From Chromobacterium haemolyticum (GTDB lineage: Bacteria > Pseudomonadota > Gammaproteobacteria > Burkholderiales > Chromobacteriaceae): DNA of 64,000 nt. A model generated the notes under the pieces. The model was not told the DNA's origin and ran no database searches. It saw nothing but the letters and a program-made list of their open reading frames with translations. The stretch covers positions 124,001-188,000 of the forward strand of contig NZ_MUKU01000006.1 in NCBI RefSeq assembly GCF_002081825.1, in the 5' to 3' direction. Shown here piece by piece: positions 1-8,931 of the stretch. The translations under genes and the position numbers were made by a program. Within the stretch, counting starts at the first letter, position 1, and each line of letters begins with the position of its first letter.

Positions 1-682
1 GTCGGTGCTGTCGCTGGGCGTAATGACCCAGGCTGAACTGGCCGCGCTGAAAAATCCGTCCACCGCTTATGTGTTGGAAAAAGCCATCGGGCCGTGGGGC
101 GCCAACCTGATGAACGCCGGCCTGGTGATCTCTGTGGGCGGCGCGTTGCTGGCCTGGACGCTGTTGGCTTCCGAAGCGCCCTACCTGGCGGGCAAGGACG
201 GCGTGATGCCCAAGGTATTCGGCACCACTAACGCCAATGGCTCTCCGGCCGCCTCGCTGTGGCTGACCAACGGTCTGATCCAACTGTTCCTGATCATCAC
301 TCTGTTCAGTTCCGCGGGTTACCTGGCGCTGCTGTCGCTGGCCACCTCGATGATTCTGATTCCTTACCTGTTGTGCTCCGGTTACGCCTTGCTGGTTGCC
401 AAGCGCGGCGAAGGCTACGCCCAGGGCGAGTCCAGCGGCAAAGAGTTCGGTATCGCCACGATCGCGTCGGTCTACGGCGTCTGGCTGATCTACGCCGCCG
501 GCCTGAAGTATCTGTTCCTGTCGATGGTGCTGTACGCCCCGGGTCTGCTGTTCTACCTGTGGGCTCGCAAGGAACGCGGCGAGAAAGCGTTCACCGGTCC
601 CGAGGCGGTACTGGCTGCGCTGATCGTGGTGGCGGGTTTGTTCGCCGGCTACGAGTTGCTCACCGGAGCGCTGACGCTCTAA
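1..682 (+). CDS. arcD: Arginine/ornithine antiporter ArcD, 3' part
   Basis: Only the C-terminal 226 or so residues are in the window; the frame is open to the left edge, so the true start lies upstream. The protein is a multi-pass inner-membrane transporter of the APC amino-acid antiporter superfamily, with at least five hydrophobic segments visible, such as the stretches around positions 120-165 and 285-330. Its place directly before arcA, arcB and arcC identifies it as the arginine/ornithine exchanger that feeds the arginine deiminase pathway. The family exchanges external arginine for internal ornithine. A 87-base gap separates it from arcA, so co-transcription is likely. The family assignment is firm; the substrate rests on context. 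Confidence 0.9.
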   Translation, partial: SVLSLGVMTQAELAALKNPSTAYVLEKAIGPWGANLMNAGLVISVGGALLAWTLLASEAPYLAGKDGVMPKVFGTTNANGSPAASLWLTNGLIQLFLIITLFSSAGYLALLSLATSMILIPYLLCSGYALLVAKRGEGYAQGESSGKEFGIATIASVYGVWLIYAAGLKYLFLSMVLYAPGLLFYLWARKERGEKAFTGPEAVLAALIVVAGLFAGYELLTGALTL

Positions 683-769
683 GTCGGATGTTGAAGTAAG
701 AAGATTACCGGAGGCGCGCGAGATCCACGGGCCTCCACCAGCTCCCCCAATATCATTAAGGAGTTTGTC

Positions 770-2002
770 ATGACCAAGTTTGGTGTTCATTCCGAGTGTG
801 GCAAGTTGCGAACTGTGATGGTGTGCCGTCCCGGCCTGGCGCATAAGCGCCTGACCCCGGACAACTGCCACGGCCTGCTGTTCGATGACGTCATCTGGGT
901 AGAGCGCGCACAGAAAGACCACGCCTACATGGTTGAGCAAATGCGCTCCCGCGGCATCGAAGTGGTGGAAGTGCACGATGCGCTGGCCAAAGTATTGGAC
1001 GACAAGGCCTCCCGCGCCTGGGTCCTGGACCGCAAGGTCAAGGCCGACAACGTAGGTATCGGCATGTTGCGCGACCTGCGCAGCTGGCTGGATGAAATGC
1101 CTTCGTCGCAGCTGGCCGAGCATCTGGTGGGCGGCATCGCCAAGTTCGAACTGCCGTTCGACCCGAAAGGCCTGTTTGGCGGCTACCTGGACCAGTCCGA
1201 ATTCGTGCTGCCGCCGGTGCCTAACAGCCTGTTCCAGCGCGACCCGTCTTGCTGGATCTATGAAGGCGTGACGCTGAACCCGATGTACTGGCCGGCGCGC
1301 CGTCAGGAAACCCTGATCCTGCAATCCATCTACAAATTCCATCCGATGTTCGCCGGCAAGGTGAAAGTATGGTGGGGCGATTGCGACCAGGAGCATGGCG
1401 CGGCCACGCTGGAAGGCGGCGACGTGATGCCTATCGGCAACGGCGTGGTCCTGATCGGCATGGGCGAACGCACCAGCCCGCAGGCGGTAGTGCAAGTGGC
1501 CAAGCGCGTGCTGGGCAAGGAAGGCGGCGCCACTCGCGTGATCGCTTGCCAGATGCCGAAGTCCCGCGCGGCGATGCACTTGGACACCGTGTTCAGCTTC
1601 CTGGACATTGACCTGCTGTCGCTGTTCCCGGACGTGGTGGACGACATCACATGCACCAGCATGTACGTTGGCGACCGCGAAGGCGAAGTCCGTTTCGAAC
1701 GCCATGAAGGCGTGCATCTGGTGGAAGTGGTGCGCCAGGCGCTTGGCCTCAAGGAAATTCGCGTGATTCAGACCGGCGGCGACGCCTACCAGCGCGAACG
1801 CGAGCAGTGGGACGACGGCAACAACGTGGTGGCGCTGGATCGCCGCGTGGTGGTGGCCTACGACCGCAACACCTACACCAACCGCCTGATGCGCGAGCAC
1901 GGAGTGGAAGTGATCGAGATTCCGGCTTCCGAGCTGGGCCGCGGCCGTGGCGGCGGTCACTGCATGACCTGCCCAATCACTCGCGACGAAGTGAAACTGT
2001 AA
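770..2002 (+). CDS. arcA: Arginine deiminase
   Basis: This enzyme hydrolyses L-arginine to citrulline and ammonia, the first step of the arginine deiminase pathway. The 410-residue length is normal for the family. The C-terminal [10 protein letters not shown] block carries the catalytic cysteine, and the FQRDPSCW and MHLDTVF blocks supply the other conserved active-site regions. The ATG at 770 has an AAGGAG ribosome site about eight bases upstream. It is the second gene of the arcDABC set, followed by arcB. In many proteobacteria this operon is induced by low oxygen through ANR/FNR; the operon promoter is outside the window, so this cannot be checked here. Confidence 0.97.
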   Translation: MTKFGVHSECGKLRTVMVCRPGLAHKRLTPDNCHGLLFDDVIWVERAQKDHAYMVEQMRSRGIEVVEVHDALAKVLDDKASRAWVLDRKVKADNVGIGMLRDLRSWLDEMPSSQLAEHLVGGIAKFELPFDPKGLFGGYLDQSEFVLPPVPNSLFQRDPSCWIYEGVTLNPMYWPARRQETLILQSIYKFHPMFAGKVKVWWGDCDQEHGAATLEGGDVMPIGNGVVLIGMGERTSPQAVVQVAKRVLGKEGGATRVIACQMPKSRAAMHLDTVFSFLDIDLLSLFPDVVDDITCTSMYVGDREGEVRFERHEGVHLVEVVRQALGLKEIRVIQTGGDAYQREREQWDDGNNVVALDRRVVVAYDRNTYTNRLMREHGVEVIEIPASELGRGRGGGHCMTCPITRDEVKL

Positions 2003-2135
2003 TTCAATCGTCGTGTCCCGGCCGCGGGCGCGGCCGGGAGGGAAATTCAAGATTCATGTGCAAAAAGACAGGTTGACCGCCGGTTTCCCCGGAAACGACG
2101 GCCGGCTTGCCCAGACTCTAATCAGGAGCAATATC

Positions 2136-3146
2136 ATGGCTTTCAATCTGCGCAACCGTAACTTCCTCCGCATGCTGGACTTCACCCCGCGCGAAATCCG
2201 CTACATGCTCGACTTGGCCCGCGACCTGAAGCGCGCCAAGTATTCCGGCACCGAACAGCAGCACCTGAAGGGCAAGAACATCGCCCTGATCTTTGAAAAA
2301 ACCTCGACCCGCACCCGCTGCGCGTTTGAAGTGGCCTGCTACGACCAAGGCGCCAATGTGACTTACCTTGGGCCGTCCGGTTCGCAAATCGGCATCAAGG
2401 AATCGATGAAAGACACCGCCCGTGTGCTGGGCCGCATGTACGATGCGATCGAATACCGCGGCTTCGACCAGCACATGGTGGAAACCGAGCTGGCCAAATT
2501 CGCCGGCGTGCCGGTTTACAACGGTCTGACCGATGAATGGCACCCGACCCAGATGCTGGCCGACGTGCTGACCATGTGGGAAAACAGCGACAAGCCCATC
2601 TCCCAGATCCGCTACACCTATCTGGGCGATGCTCGCAACAATATGGGCAACTCTCTGCTGGTGATCGGCGCCAAGCTGGGCATGGACGTGCGTATCGGCG
2701 CGCCCAAGCATTTGTGGCCTACCGACGAGCTGGTGGCGCAGTGTCGTGAAATCGCCGTCAAGACCGGCGCGCGCATCACGCTGACCGAAGACGCCAAGGC
2801 TGCAGTCAAAGGCACGGACTTCATCCACACCGATGTATGGGTGTCCATGGGCGAGCCGGCCGAAGTCTGGGCGGAACGCATCAAGCTGCTGAAGCCTTAC
2901 CAAGTGAACGCCGCGCTGATGGCCGCCGCGGAAAACCCGCAAGTGAAGTTCATGCACTGCCTGCCGGCTTACCACAACAGCGAAACCAAGGTGGGCAAGG
3001 AGATTGCCGCGCAGTATCCGGACCTGGCCAACGGCATCGAAGTGACCGAGGACGTGTTTGAGTCCGAAGCTTGCATCGCTTTCGAACAGGCCGAGAACCG
3101 CATGCACACCATCAAGGCCATTCTGGTGTCCACGCTGGGCGACTGA
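2136..3146 (+). CDS. arcB: Ornithine carbamoyltransferase, catabolic
   Basis: The product (336 residues) interconverts citrulline plus phosphate with ornithine plus carbamoyl phosphate; in this operon it runs in the catabolic direction. The carbamoyl-phosphate motif STRTR is seen near residue 55 ([14 protein letters not shown]), and the ornithine-loop motif HCLPAYH near residue 272. The open frame extends 123 bases further upstream, but the ATG at 2136 has a clean AGGAG site seven bases before it and starts with the family-typical [11 protein letters not shown]. It lies between arcA and arcC on the same strand. The catabolic role is inferred from context. Confidence 0.96.
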   Translation: MAFNLRNRNFLRMLDFTPREIRYMLDLARDLKRAKYSGTEQQHLKGKNIALIFEKTSTRTRCAFEVACYDQGANVTYLGPSGSQIGIKESMKDTARVLGRMYDAIEYRGFDQHMVETELAKFAGVPVYNGLTDEWHPTQMLADVLTMWENSDKPISQIRYTYLGDARNNMGNSLLVIGAKLGMDVRIGAPKHLWPTDELVAQCREIAVKTGARITLTEDAKAAVKGTDFIHTDVWVSMGEPAEVWAERIKLLKPYQVNAALMAAAENPQVKFMHCLPAYHNSETKVGKEIAAQYPDLANGIEVTEDVFESEACIAFEQAENRMHTIKAILVSTLGD

Positions 3147-3175
3147 TAGTCGCTTGAGCATCATCCAGTGATCCG

Positions 3176-3215
3176 CCGGCCAAGGCTTCCCTGACCGGGA
3201 ACCTTGGCCGGTTTC
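3176..3215 (+). terminator. Hairpin between arcB and arcC
   Basis: CCGGCCAAGG (3176-3185) pairs with CCTTGGCCGG (3202-3211), and an inner TTCCC/GGGAA helix extends the stem. Only GTTTC follows, not a long T-run, so it may attenuate transcription or stabilise the 3' end of the upstream mRNA rather than terminate fully. That would allow arcC to be made at a lower level than arcA and arcB. Confidence 0.5.
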
Positions 3216-3273
3216 ATATTCAAGCGCGCACGCGGCATTAAACGGCGGGCGCGGTAGTAAAAAGGAACAGAAT

Positions 3274-4218
3274 ATGCGAGTCGTCGTAGCTCTGGGCGGC
3301 AATGCCCTGCAACGTCGCGGCGAGGCCATGACCGCCGACAATCAACGCGCCAACGTCAAGGTGGCCGCCGAACAACTGGCCGGCGTGACCCGGCTGGGCC
3401 ACAACCTGGTGATGTGCCATGGCAACGGGCCGCAAGTGGGCCTGCTGGGCCTGCAGAACGACGCTTATGCCCGCCACGTGGACGAAAAAGTGACGCCCTA
3501 TCCGCTGGACGTGCTGGGGGCGCAGACAGAAGGCATGATCGGCTACATGGTTGAGCAGGAATTGGGCAATGTGCTGCCCTTCGAAGTGCCGATCGCCACC
3601 ATCCTGACCCAGACCGAAGTGGACGCCAAGGACCCGGCCTTCAAGAATCCGACCAAGTTTGTCGGCCCGGTTTACAGCAAGGAAGAGGCGGACAAGCTGG
3701 CGGCGGAAAAAGGCTGGACGGTGAAGGCCGACGGCGAATACTTCCGCCGCGTGGTGCCCAGCCCGAAACCGAAGCGCATCTTCGAAATGCGCCCGATCAA
3801 ATGGCTGATCGAAAAAGGCGTGGTGGTGATCGCGGCCGGCGGCGGCGGCATTCCCACTATGTACGAGGGCGACAAGCTGGTGGGCGTGGAAGCGGTGATC
3901 GACAAGGATCTGGCCTCCGCTTTGCTGGCGCGTGAAATCGACGCGGACTACTTTGTGATCGCCACCGACGTGAAGAGCGTGTTCGTCGGTTGGGGTACGC
4001 CGGAAGCCAAAGCGATCAAACAGGCGCATCCGGACGAAATGGACAAGCTGGGCTTCGCCGCCGGCTCGATGGGCCCGAAAGTGGAGGCCGCTTGCGAATT
4101 CGCCCGCCTGACCGGCAAGAAAGCGGTGATCGGCGCCTTGGAGGACATCGAGAAAATCGTCAAGGGCGAGGCCGGCACCGTGGTTTCCACTGAGAAGGCG
4201 GGCATCAGCTGGTATTGA
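3274..4218 (+). CDS. arcC: Carbamate kinase
   Basis: This enzyme transfers phosphate from carbamoyl phosphate to ADP, giving ATP, ammonia and carbon dioxide. It is the energy-yielding last step of the arginine deiminase pathway. The 314-residue protein opens with the family signature VVALGGNAL and contains the glycine-rich nucleotide-binding segment [10 protein letters not shown] near residue 187. The start has an AAAGGAACAG ribosome site. It is the last gene of the arc set and is followed by an intrinsic terminator at 4244. Confidence 0.97.
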   Translation: MRVVVALGGNALQRRGEAMTADNQRANVKVAAEQLAGVTRLGHNLVMCHGNGPQVGLLGLQNDAYARHVDEKVTPYPLDVLGAQTEGMIGYMVEQELGNVLPFEVPIATILTQTEVDAKDPAFKNPTKFVGPVYSKEEADKLAAEKGWTVKADGEYFRRVVPSPKPKRIFEMRPIKWLIEKGVVVIAAGGGGIPTMYEGDKLVGVEAVIDKDLASALLAREIDADYFVIATDVKSVFVGWGTPEAKAIKQAHPDEMDKLGFAAGSMGPKVEAACEFARLTGKKAVIGALEDIEKIVKGEAGTVVSTEKAGISWY

Positions 4219-4243
4219 TGTCGTCAGTGCTTAGCCGCGCGTC

Positions 4244-4271
4244 AAGGGCTGCCGTCAGGCAGCCCTTTTTG
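4244..4271 (+). terminator. Rho-independent terminator of the arc operon
   Basis: AGGGCTGCC, loop GTCA, GGCAGCCCT, then TTTTTG. This is a nine-pair GC-rich stem with a T-run, 26 bases after arcC. It closes the arc operon and also separates it from the convergent patatin-like gene. Confidence 0.9.
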
Positions 4272-4286
4272 TTGCCTCGTCTCGTC

Positions 4287-5324
4287 CTAGCCCAGCAGCT
4301 TGGTTCGGTGTTGGCGGAGGAGGTCCTGCCCGGCTTGATAGCCGATCTGATACAGCTGGGATAGATTGGAGTGCGACCAGTCCAACTCTTCCGCGCGGCG
4401 TTTCGGATCGATCAGCTTGTCGAATTGGATCTTGAGCACCTCGGTGCGTGGCCGGCCTTGGTCGTCCTTGTTGTGCAGCGCCTCGAACAGCTTCAGGTCG
4501 TCGCGCGCGATTTCGGTCAGAGGGGTGATGATGGATTGCACCCAGGCGTCGTACAGGCTGCGGGGCGGGTGCAATAGCTTGTCGCTGCCCAGCACGTCGA
4601 ACACCAGGGTGTAGTCGATATGAGGGTGATCGCGGAACAACTGCTTGAAGTTCAGCGTGTCTATGGCCGCGCCTTCGATGTAGTCGCCGTCGGCCAGAGG
4701 ATAAGGCGGGTAGATGAAGGGAAAGGACAGCGCGGCCAGGAAATGCTCGTGGCCGATCTCGCTCTTGTCCCAGCAACGCATCTCCCCGATGGTGATGTTG
4801 TACGCGTTCAGGTAAAACTGCGGGGGAATGGTCTTGAGGCGGTCGAAATCCACGATCTCCTCGATGAAGGGCACGTGCGCGCACAGGCCTTGGCTGTTGG
4901 GGCTCAGATCGCTGGGGCAGAGCGTGGCCAGCAGCAGCGATGTCCAATCCGCCAGCAGGCGTTGCCAGGGGCCTTGGTCCGCCTGTTGCTGAATGGACTG
5001 CAGCAGCGGATTCTGGTTTTGCCAGCTGCGCCACAGGTCGGCGGCCGGGCCGGGTTTGTTGAACACTTTGTAGTTGATCGGCAGCAGCCGGTAAATCGGA
5101 TCGGATACGCCTAGATCGGCCAGCCGGCGTAAATTGTCCAGCGGCGAGCCCGTGCGCGGCGCCGCGTACAATAGGCCGACAATGGCGCCGGCGCCGGAGG
5201 TGGAGATGATGTCGAATTCGACGCCGGCCTCCATCAGCGCGACCAGCGCGCCGGCCATCAAGGTTGCGTTGGGCGCGCCGCCGCCCAAGACCAGCGCAAT
5301 GCTGGGCCTGTTTGCTTTTGCCAT
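4287..5324 (-). CDS. Patatin-like phospholipase family protein with altered catalytic motif
   Basis: This 345-residue protein matches the patatin fold. It has an N-terminal oxyanion-type loop (LVLGGGAPNATLMAGAL) followed by the nucleophile-elbow region near residue 45. Patatins are serine acyl-hydrolases with a GxSxG elbow and a catalytic DG(G/A) dyad. Here the elbow reads ISTSGAGAIVG and the usual DGG block reads YIEGAAID, so both departures may weaken or abolish hydrolysis. A start at 5336 is possible, but the ATG at 5324 is preferred because GGAGA precedes it by six bases. There is no signal peptide, so it is probably cytosolic. It is divergent from padR; its substrate is unknown. Confidence 0.75.
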   Translation of the reverse strand: MAKANRPSIALVLGGGAPNATLMAGALVALMEAGVEFDIISTSGAGAIVGLLYAAPRTGSPLDNLRRLADLGVSDPIYRLLPINYKVFNKPGPAADLWRSWQNQNPLLQSIQQQADQGPWQRLLADWTSLLLATLCPSDLSPNSQGLCAHVPFIEEIVDFDRLKTIPPQFYLNAYNITIGEMRCWDKSEIGHEHFLAALSFPFIYPPYPLADGDYIEGAAIDTLNFKQLFRDHPHIDYTLVFDVLGSDKLLHPPRSLYDAWVQSIITPLTEIARDDLKLFEALHNKDDQGRPRTEVLKIQFDKLIDPKRRAEELDWSHSNLSQLYQIGYQAGQDLLRQHRTKLLG

Positions 5325-5461
5325 CGAAATCTCCATCGAGAGAGTAGCCGGTTGGTAGAAACCGGCTGGTGCACGGTTAGGTCAATGTCATTATTGCTGT
5401 TGAATTATGGATCGCAAGAGGTATTTTGCAACGCAATATGATGTCAGTAATGACAATATGA

Positions 5462-5486
5462 CTTGTTGCGAGAAAGCCGCAACAAG
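5462..5486. repeat. Nine-base-pair inverted repeat in the patatin/padR intergenic region
   Basis: CTTGTTGCG (5462-5470) and CGCAACAAG (5478-5486) form a perfect stem with a seven-base loop. It lies upstream of the padR promoter and downstream of nothing transcribed towards it, so it is more likely a protein-binding site or part of the patatin-gene control region than a terminator. The sequence differs from the two PadR-type palindromes downstream. Confidence 0.45.
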
Positions 5487-5513
5487 AGCTATTTGTCATT
5501 GTGCAATGAAAGA

Positions 5514-5604
5514 TACCTTGCGGTACAAGGTAGTGGTTTGTATAGTGCAACCATAAGCAGATTGATGCCTTGGTCCAACTAGCTACCTTGCAATGCAAGG
5601 TAGC
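5514..5604 (+). promoter_or_regulatory. padR promoter flanked by two palindromic operators
   Basis: Operator 1 is TACCTTG-CGGTA-CAAGGTA at 5514-5532. Operator 2 is the perfect GCTACCTTGCA-A-TGCAAGGTAGC at 5582-5604. Between them lies a good -10 (TATAGT, 5541-5546) with a TTGCGG -35 (5518-5523) at 17-base spacing; the -35 sits inside operator 1. Both operators share the TACCTTG half-site. PadR-family repressors bind such palindromes at their own promoters, so autoregulation of the padR operon is the simplest reading. The binding itself is inference. Confidence 0.75.
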
Positions 5605-5641
5605 GGAACGGCTGGGACCGGGCGGTTTCAAGGAAGGCAAG

Positions 5642-5977
5642 ATGAAAACCCAGTTGAAAAAGGGGACCCTGGACATGTGCGTATTGGCGGTATTGGCCCA
5701 GTCCGATAGTTATGCCTACGAATTGGTCAGCACCTTGTCGCGCACGATGGAAATCAGCGAAGGGACGATCTACCCGCTGATGCGTCGTCTGCAGAACGAG
5801 TCCTGGGTCAGCACCTATCTGGTGGAGTCCGCGTCCGGGCCGTCGCGCAAGTATTACGCGCTGACCGAGGCGGGAAAGCGGGAACTGGAGCTGATGCGGC
5901 GCGAGTGGCAGGAATTCGTCAGCGAAGTGGACAGCGTGCTGAGTCGCCTGCCGGCGGCCGGCCAGCCAGGAGAATGA
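5642..5977 (+). CDS. PadR family transcriptional regulator
   Basis: A 111-residue protein with the winged-helix fold of the PadR family. The N-terminus (KKGTLDMCVLAVLAQSDSYAYELV) is the typical first helix pair. The block SEGTIYPLMRRLQNESWV is the recognition helix and wing start, and a C-terminal helix gives the dimer interface. It is the short, PadR-s1 type without an added effector domain. The ATG at 5642 is preferred over upstream starts because it has AAGGAAGG before it and lies beyond the second operator. It overlaps the HAAS gene region by the pattern ATGA at 5974-5977. It probably represses its own operon. Confidence 0.9.
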   Translation: MKTQLKKGTLDMCVLAVLAQSDSYAYELVSTLSRTMEISEGTIYPLMRRLQNESWVSTYLVESASGPSRKYYALTEAGKRELELMRREWQEFVSEVDSVLSRLPAAGQPGE

Positions 5978-5982
5978 CAAGC

Positions 5983-7071
5983 ATGAACCGCAAAGTGTTT
6001 TTGGAGCAGTTGGAACAGGCCTTGGCCGGCATGCCGGCTGAAGATATCCGTGAAATCGTCGCCGATTACCAAGAGTATTTCAGCGACGCGCAAGAGGCCG
6101 GTCGGACTGAAGACGACGTAGTCGCCGCGTTGGGCAGCCCGCAGAAGCTGGCCAAAGAGTTGAAAGCGCAGGCGCATTACCGCCAATGGGAGAACCATCG
6201 TTCTTTCGGCAATTTGATGAGAGTGGTGGCTTCGGTCGCCGGCCTGGGCGTGCTGAACTTCTTCCTGGCGCTGCCGTTCATGCTCTATCTGCTATGCCTG
6301 TCCATAGGCTACATGGTGTCCGGCAGCCTGTTGATAGCCGGCGTGGCGCTGGTGGCGGCTTGGGGAGGCAACAGCCTATTCGGCTGGCCGGAACTGGAGC
6401 CGAGCCTTTCGCCGGAGAACGGCAAGATCGAGTTCAAAGTTCAAGCCGAAGGGGAGCCGGTGCACGGCGTGACCCTGAAACAGGGGAGGCTGTTGCTGAC
6501 GCTGGAGGAGGACGAAACCGCCAGCCTGCAATTGCGGACAGGCGATCCGGTGCGGGTGAGCTACGACGGCGGGGAGCTGAAAGTGGACGCCAGTAATCCG
6601 GCGGTGCGGCAATCGATCAAGCGAGAGGGTGAACGCTCCGTCAGCCTGGAGCGCGGGCAACTGCGCGCGCTGACGCTGACGTCGGACGGCGGGGAGAGCA
6701 TGGTGCTGGCTCAGGACGGGGATGGCCGCTCACTGCGTTGGAGGATGATCTCGGCGGAAGCTTCCGCCGCCTCCGGCGAAGCCGGGCAAGCCGCCGATCT
6801 GGTGTTGAGCGACGGAGAGAGCTCGCTGGTGATCAAGGATAAGCGGTTGTCACTGAAGGACGGCAAAGATCATATCGAGATCGACGGCATCCCGGGTTTG
6901 TCGCTGCAAAGTTCGGTGGCGGTCAGCGGATTCGTGCTGTTGTTGGTTGGGGGATTAGGGCTGGTGTTCTGCGTATGGCTGACGCGGTTGACTTGGCGCG
7001 GACTGGTGCGCTACGTCCGCTACCAGATCGACTTGGTGGCAGGCAGAAACCTGGGCGGCAACGCGGTGTGA
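5983..7071 (+). CDS. HAAS domain (DUF1700-type) membrane protein
   Basis: A 362-residue protein with an N-terminal HAAS/DUF1700 domain: residues 1-65 have the recurrent pattern LEQLEQALAGMPAEDIREIV, then DYQEYF, then EDDVVAALGSPQKLA. Two hydrophobic segments follow (about residues 75-125), then a long polar, beta-rich section, and a last membrane segment near residue 310-335. HAAS domains are usually encoded directly after a PadR regulator and are thought to take part in membrane signalling; biochemical function is unknown. An ATG at 5974 is in frame, but AGGAGA at 5968-5973 is better spaced for 5983. It follows padR by five bases. Confidence 0.85.
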   Translation: MNRKVFLEQLEQALAGMPAEDIREIVADYQEYFSDAQEAGRTEDDVVAALGSPQKLAKELKAQAHYRQWENHRSFGNLMRVVASVAGLGVLNFFLALPFMLYLLCLSIGYMVSGSLLIAGVALVAAWGGNSLFGWPELEPSLSPENGKIEFKVQAEGEPVHGVTLKQGRLLLTLEEDETASLQLRTGDPVRVSYDGGELKVDASNPAVRQSIKREGERSVSLERGQLRALTLTSDGGESMVLAQDGDGRSLRWRMISAEASAASGEAGQAADLVLSDGESSLVIKDKRLSLKDGKDHIEIDGIPGLSLQSSVAVSGFVLLLVGGLGLVFCVWLTRLTWRGLVRYVRYQIDLVAGRNLGGNAV

Positions 7072-7105
7072 CGAGTGATGTTTTGACTGGATTTGGGAGA
7101 GAAAC

Positions 7106-7399
7106 ATGAAACACGATGCATGCATTCAACAATTGCAACTGACCATGGAGCGCTTGCCCGAATCCGAGCTGCGCAAGATTCTCAGCGACTATCGCGAATA
7201 CATTCGCGACGCGGTGGCCGATCAGCGCAATGAGAGCCGCCTGATCGCCGCGCTGGCGGACTCCCGGCGGCGCACCGTTTCGGCTTTTGCGCGCCAAGGA
7301 TTGCCGAGCGCTCAGTGGGCGCGGCTAGCCCGCCATGCTTTGGGCGGGATGGCGGCCGCTTGCGGCGTAATCGCGATGTACTGGCTGTTCATGCAATGA
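7106..7399 (+). CDS. Small HAAS-like protein with C-terminal membrane anchor
   Basis: This 97-residue protein begins with a second, shorter copy of the HAAS pattern (LQLTMERLPESELRKILSDY, then REYIRDAV), clearly related to the start of the preceding gene. It ends in one hydrophobic segment (about residues 76-95). The region between is basic and lacks the GSPQKLA end of a full HAAS domain. It could be a small antagonist or partner of the larger HAAS protein. It lies 34 bases after that gene, with GGGAGAG before the start, in the same operon. Function unknown. Confidence 0.7.
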   Translation: MKHDACIQQLQLTMERLPESELRKILSDYREYIRDAVADQRNESRLIAALADSRRRTVSAFARQGLPSAQWARLARHALGGMAAACGVIAMYWLFMQ

Positions 7400-7452
7400 G
7401 GAAAACCGCCGCCGGCCAAGGCGGCGGCTTCTACTTGGGAAAGGGGAGCGTG

Positions 7453-8220
7453 ATGAGGCGTAGGATAGTGCGGTTGCTGACCTTGACGGTCATGGCGTGC
7501 GGCGGGACGGTTCACGCGGCGGAAGCGCCGATTGAAAAACTGGTGATCAACGGCGACGCCGCCGTGCTCAAGCTGAACGCGGACGACAAACGGCCGTATC
7601 AGCTTGATCTGAACAAAAGCAATTGGGACGCCAAGCAATGCAGCGCCCAAGTGCGGCGCGAAGGCGGCGTGGTCACGATCACGGTCAAGCTCAACAACAA
7701 GCTGCTGGGCACCGGCTGCGGGCTGGAGATCGCCGGCAATCTGAAACCGGGCAAGCAGGTGGAATTGGGGCTGGCCGCGGTCAAGGGTTCGATCCGCGGC
7801 GCTTATTCGGCGATCCGGGTGGACAGTAAAGCGGTGGATCTGACGCTGGAGGGAAAGGCTGCCAGCCTCTCCATGTCTGCCGACGCGATCAGGGCGCAGG
7901 CCAAGGGCGCTTACGACAAGCTGGCGCTCAAGGGGCAGGCGTTGACGTTGGCGTTCGAGGGCAGCAGCCGCGACATGGCTTTTGACGGCCAGGCGGTGAA
8001 GGCGAAGGTGAGGCTGACCGACGCCAAGCCCAGCGGCTCCTTGTCGTTGGACGCCACTACCGGCAAGTTGTCGCTGACGCTGCCGAAGTCCGCGACGCTG
8101 CAGTACGAGGTGCGCGGCGCAGCGGCGTCGGTGGGCAGCAAGCTGCCCAGCACCGCCGGCGCGCCGTTGAAGCTGAGCGCGCGAGGCCAGGCCTTGAAAG
8201 TGGAGGTGGAGACGGATTAA
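7453..8220 (+). CDS. Exported beta-rich protein resembling DUF4097/DUF2807 proteins
   Basis: The 255-residue product has a signal peptide (basic MRRR start, hydrophobic core, cleavage near VHAAEA). The mature part is made of short alternating strands with repeating turns such as VDLTLEGKAASLSMSADA, which suggests a beta-solenoid like the DUF4097 and GIN-domain families. Two cysteines (in KQCSA and TGCGL) could form a disulphide in the periplasm. Proteins of this type are the usual third partner in PadR-HAAS operons, mainly in Gram-positive bacteria. GGGGAGCG precedes the start. The family link is by pattern, not by search. Confidence 0.7.
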   Translation: MRRRIVRLLTLTVMACGGTVHAAEAPIEKLVINGDAAVLKLNADDKRPYQLDLNKSNWDAKQCSAQVRREGGVVTITVKLNNKLLGTGCGLEIAGNLKPGKQVELGLAAVKGSIRGAYSAIRVDSKAVDLTLEGKAASLSMSADAIRAQAKGAYDKLALKGQALTLAFEGSSRDMAFDGQAVKAKVRLTDAKPSGSLSLDATTGKLSLTLPKSATLQYEVRGAAASVGSKLPSTAGAPLKLSARGQALKVEVETD

Positions 8221-8233
8221 GACGCTGCCAAAC

Positions 8234-8257
8234 AAAAACGGAGCTCGAGGGCTCCGT
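8234..8257 (-). terminator. Terminator after apt
   Basis: On the minus strand ACGGAGC pairs with GCTCCGT around a short loop and is followed by TTTTTG. It lies 23 bases beyond the apt stop and serves that strand; it could also stop readthrough from the HAAS operon. Confidence 0.8.
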
Positions 8258-8279
8258 TCGTATGGCTGGCGAATCCGGT

Positions 8280-8828
8280 TCAGTAAGCGCAGACGGTGAA
8301 CAACTCCAGGCCGCCATCGCGCACCAGCTTGCCGCCGCCCAGCTCGGGCAACTCAATGATGGCTGCGGCTTCCAGCACGTCGGCGCCCATGCGCTTGAGC
8401 AGCTTGTAGCCGGCCATCATGGTGCCGCCGGTGGCGACGAGGTCGTCGATCAGGATCACGCGGTCGCCGGGTTTGCAGGCGTCGGTGTGCATTTCCACCG
8501 CGGCATTGCCGTATTCCAGCTCGTATTCCTCTTCCACCGTGGTGAAAGGCAGCTTGCCGCGCTTGCGGATAGGCACGAAGCCTACGTTCAATTCGTAAGC
8601 CAGCACCGAGCCGATGATGAAGCCGCGCGCGTCCAGGCCCGCCACTAGATCCACCTTCTCCATCATGTAGCGGTGCACATAGATGTCGATCAGCATGCGG
8701 AAGGTTTTCGGGTTCTGCAGCAGCGGGGTGATGTCGCGGAACATCACGCCTTGTTGCGGCCAGTTGGGCACAGTGCGGATCCAGCCTTTCAGATAGCTGG
8801 AGTAATCGAGATTGCTAAGGTTTTCCAT
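8280..8828 (-). CDS. apt: Adenine phosphoribosyltransferase
   Basis: This purine salvage enzyme converts adenine plus PRPP to AMP and pyrophosphate. The 182-residue length is typical. The PRPP-binding signature is plain at [13 protein letters not shown] (about residues 122-134), and the ARGFIIGS block near residue 66 is the family loop. The C-terminus (ELFTVCAY) is unusual for well-studied Apt proteins. It lies downstream of a purine permease on the same strand, so transport and salvage of purines are neighbours, though a terminator separates the two genes. Confidence 0.93.
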   Translation of the reverse strand: MENLSNLDYSSYLKGWIRTVPNWPQQGVMFRDITPLLQNPKTFRMLIDIYVHRYMMEKVDLVAGLDARGFIIGSVLAYELNVGFVPIRKRGKLPFTTVEEEYELEYGNAAVEMHTDACKPGDRVILIDDLVATGGTMMAGYKLLKRMGADVLEAAAIIELPELGGGKLVRDGGLELFTVCAY

Positions 8829-8875
8829 AGCCTTATTGTACTTCTAAATGAAGAAAGTCGCCGCGCGGCCCACAA

Positions 8876-8905
8876 GAAAAAGCCCGCCGCGCAGCGCGGC
8901 AGGCT
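8876..8905 (-). terminator. Terminator after the purine permease
   Basis: On the minus strand GCCTGCCGCGC and GCGCGGCGGGC form a strong stem followed by TTTTTC. It lies just after the ancestral permease stop at 8932, not after the premature stop at 9031, which supports the view that the gene once ended at 8932. Confidence 0.8.
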
Positions 8906-8931
8906 AGGAGTCCGCATCAATTATTGACGTT

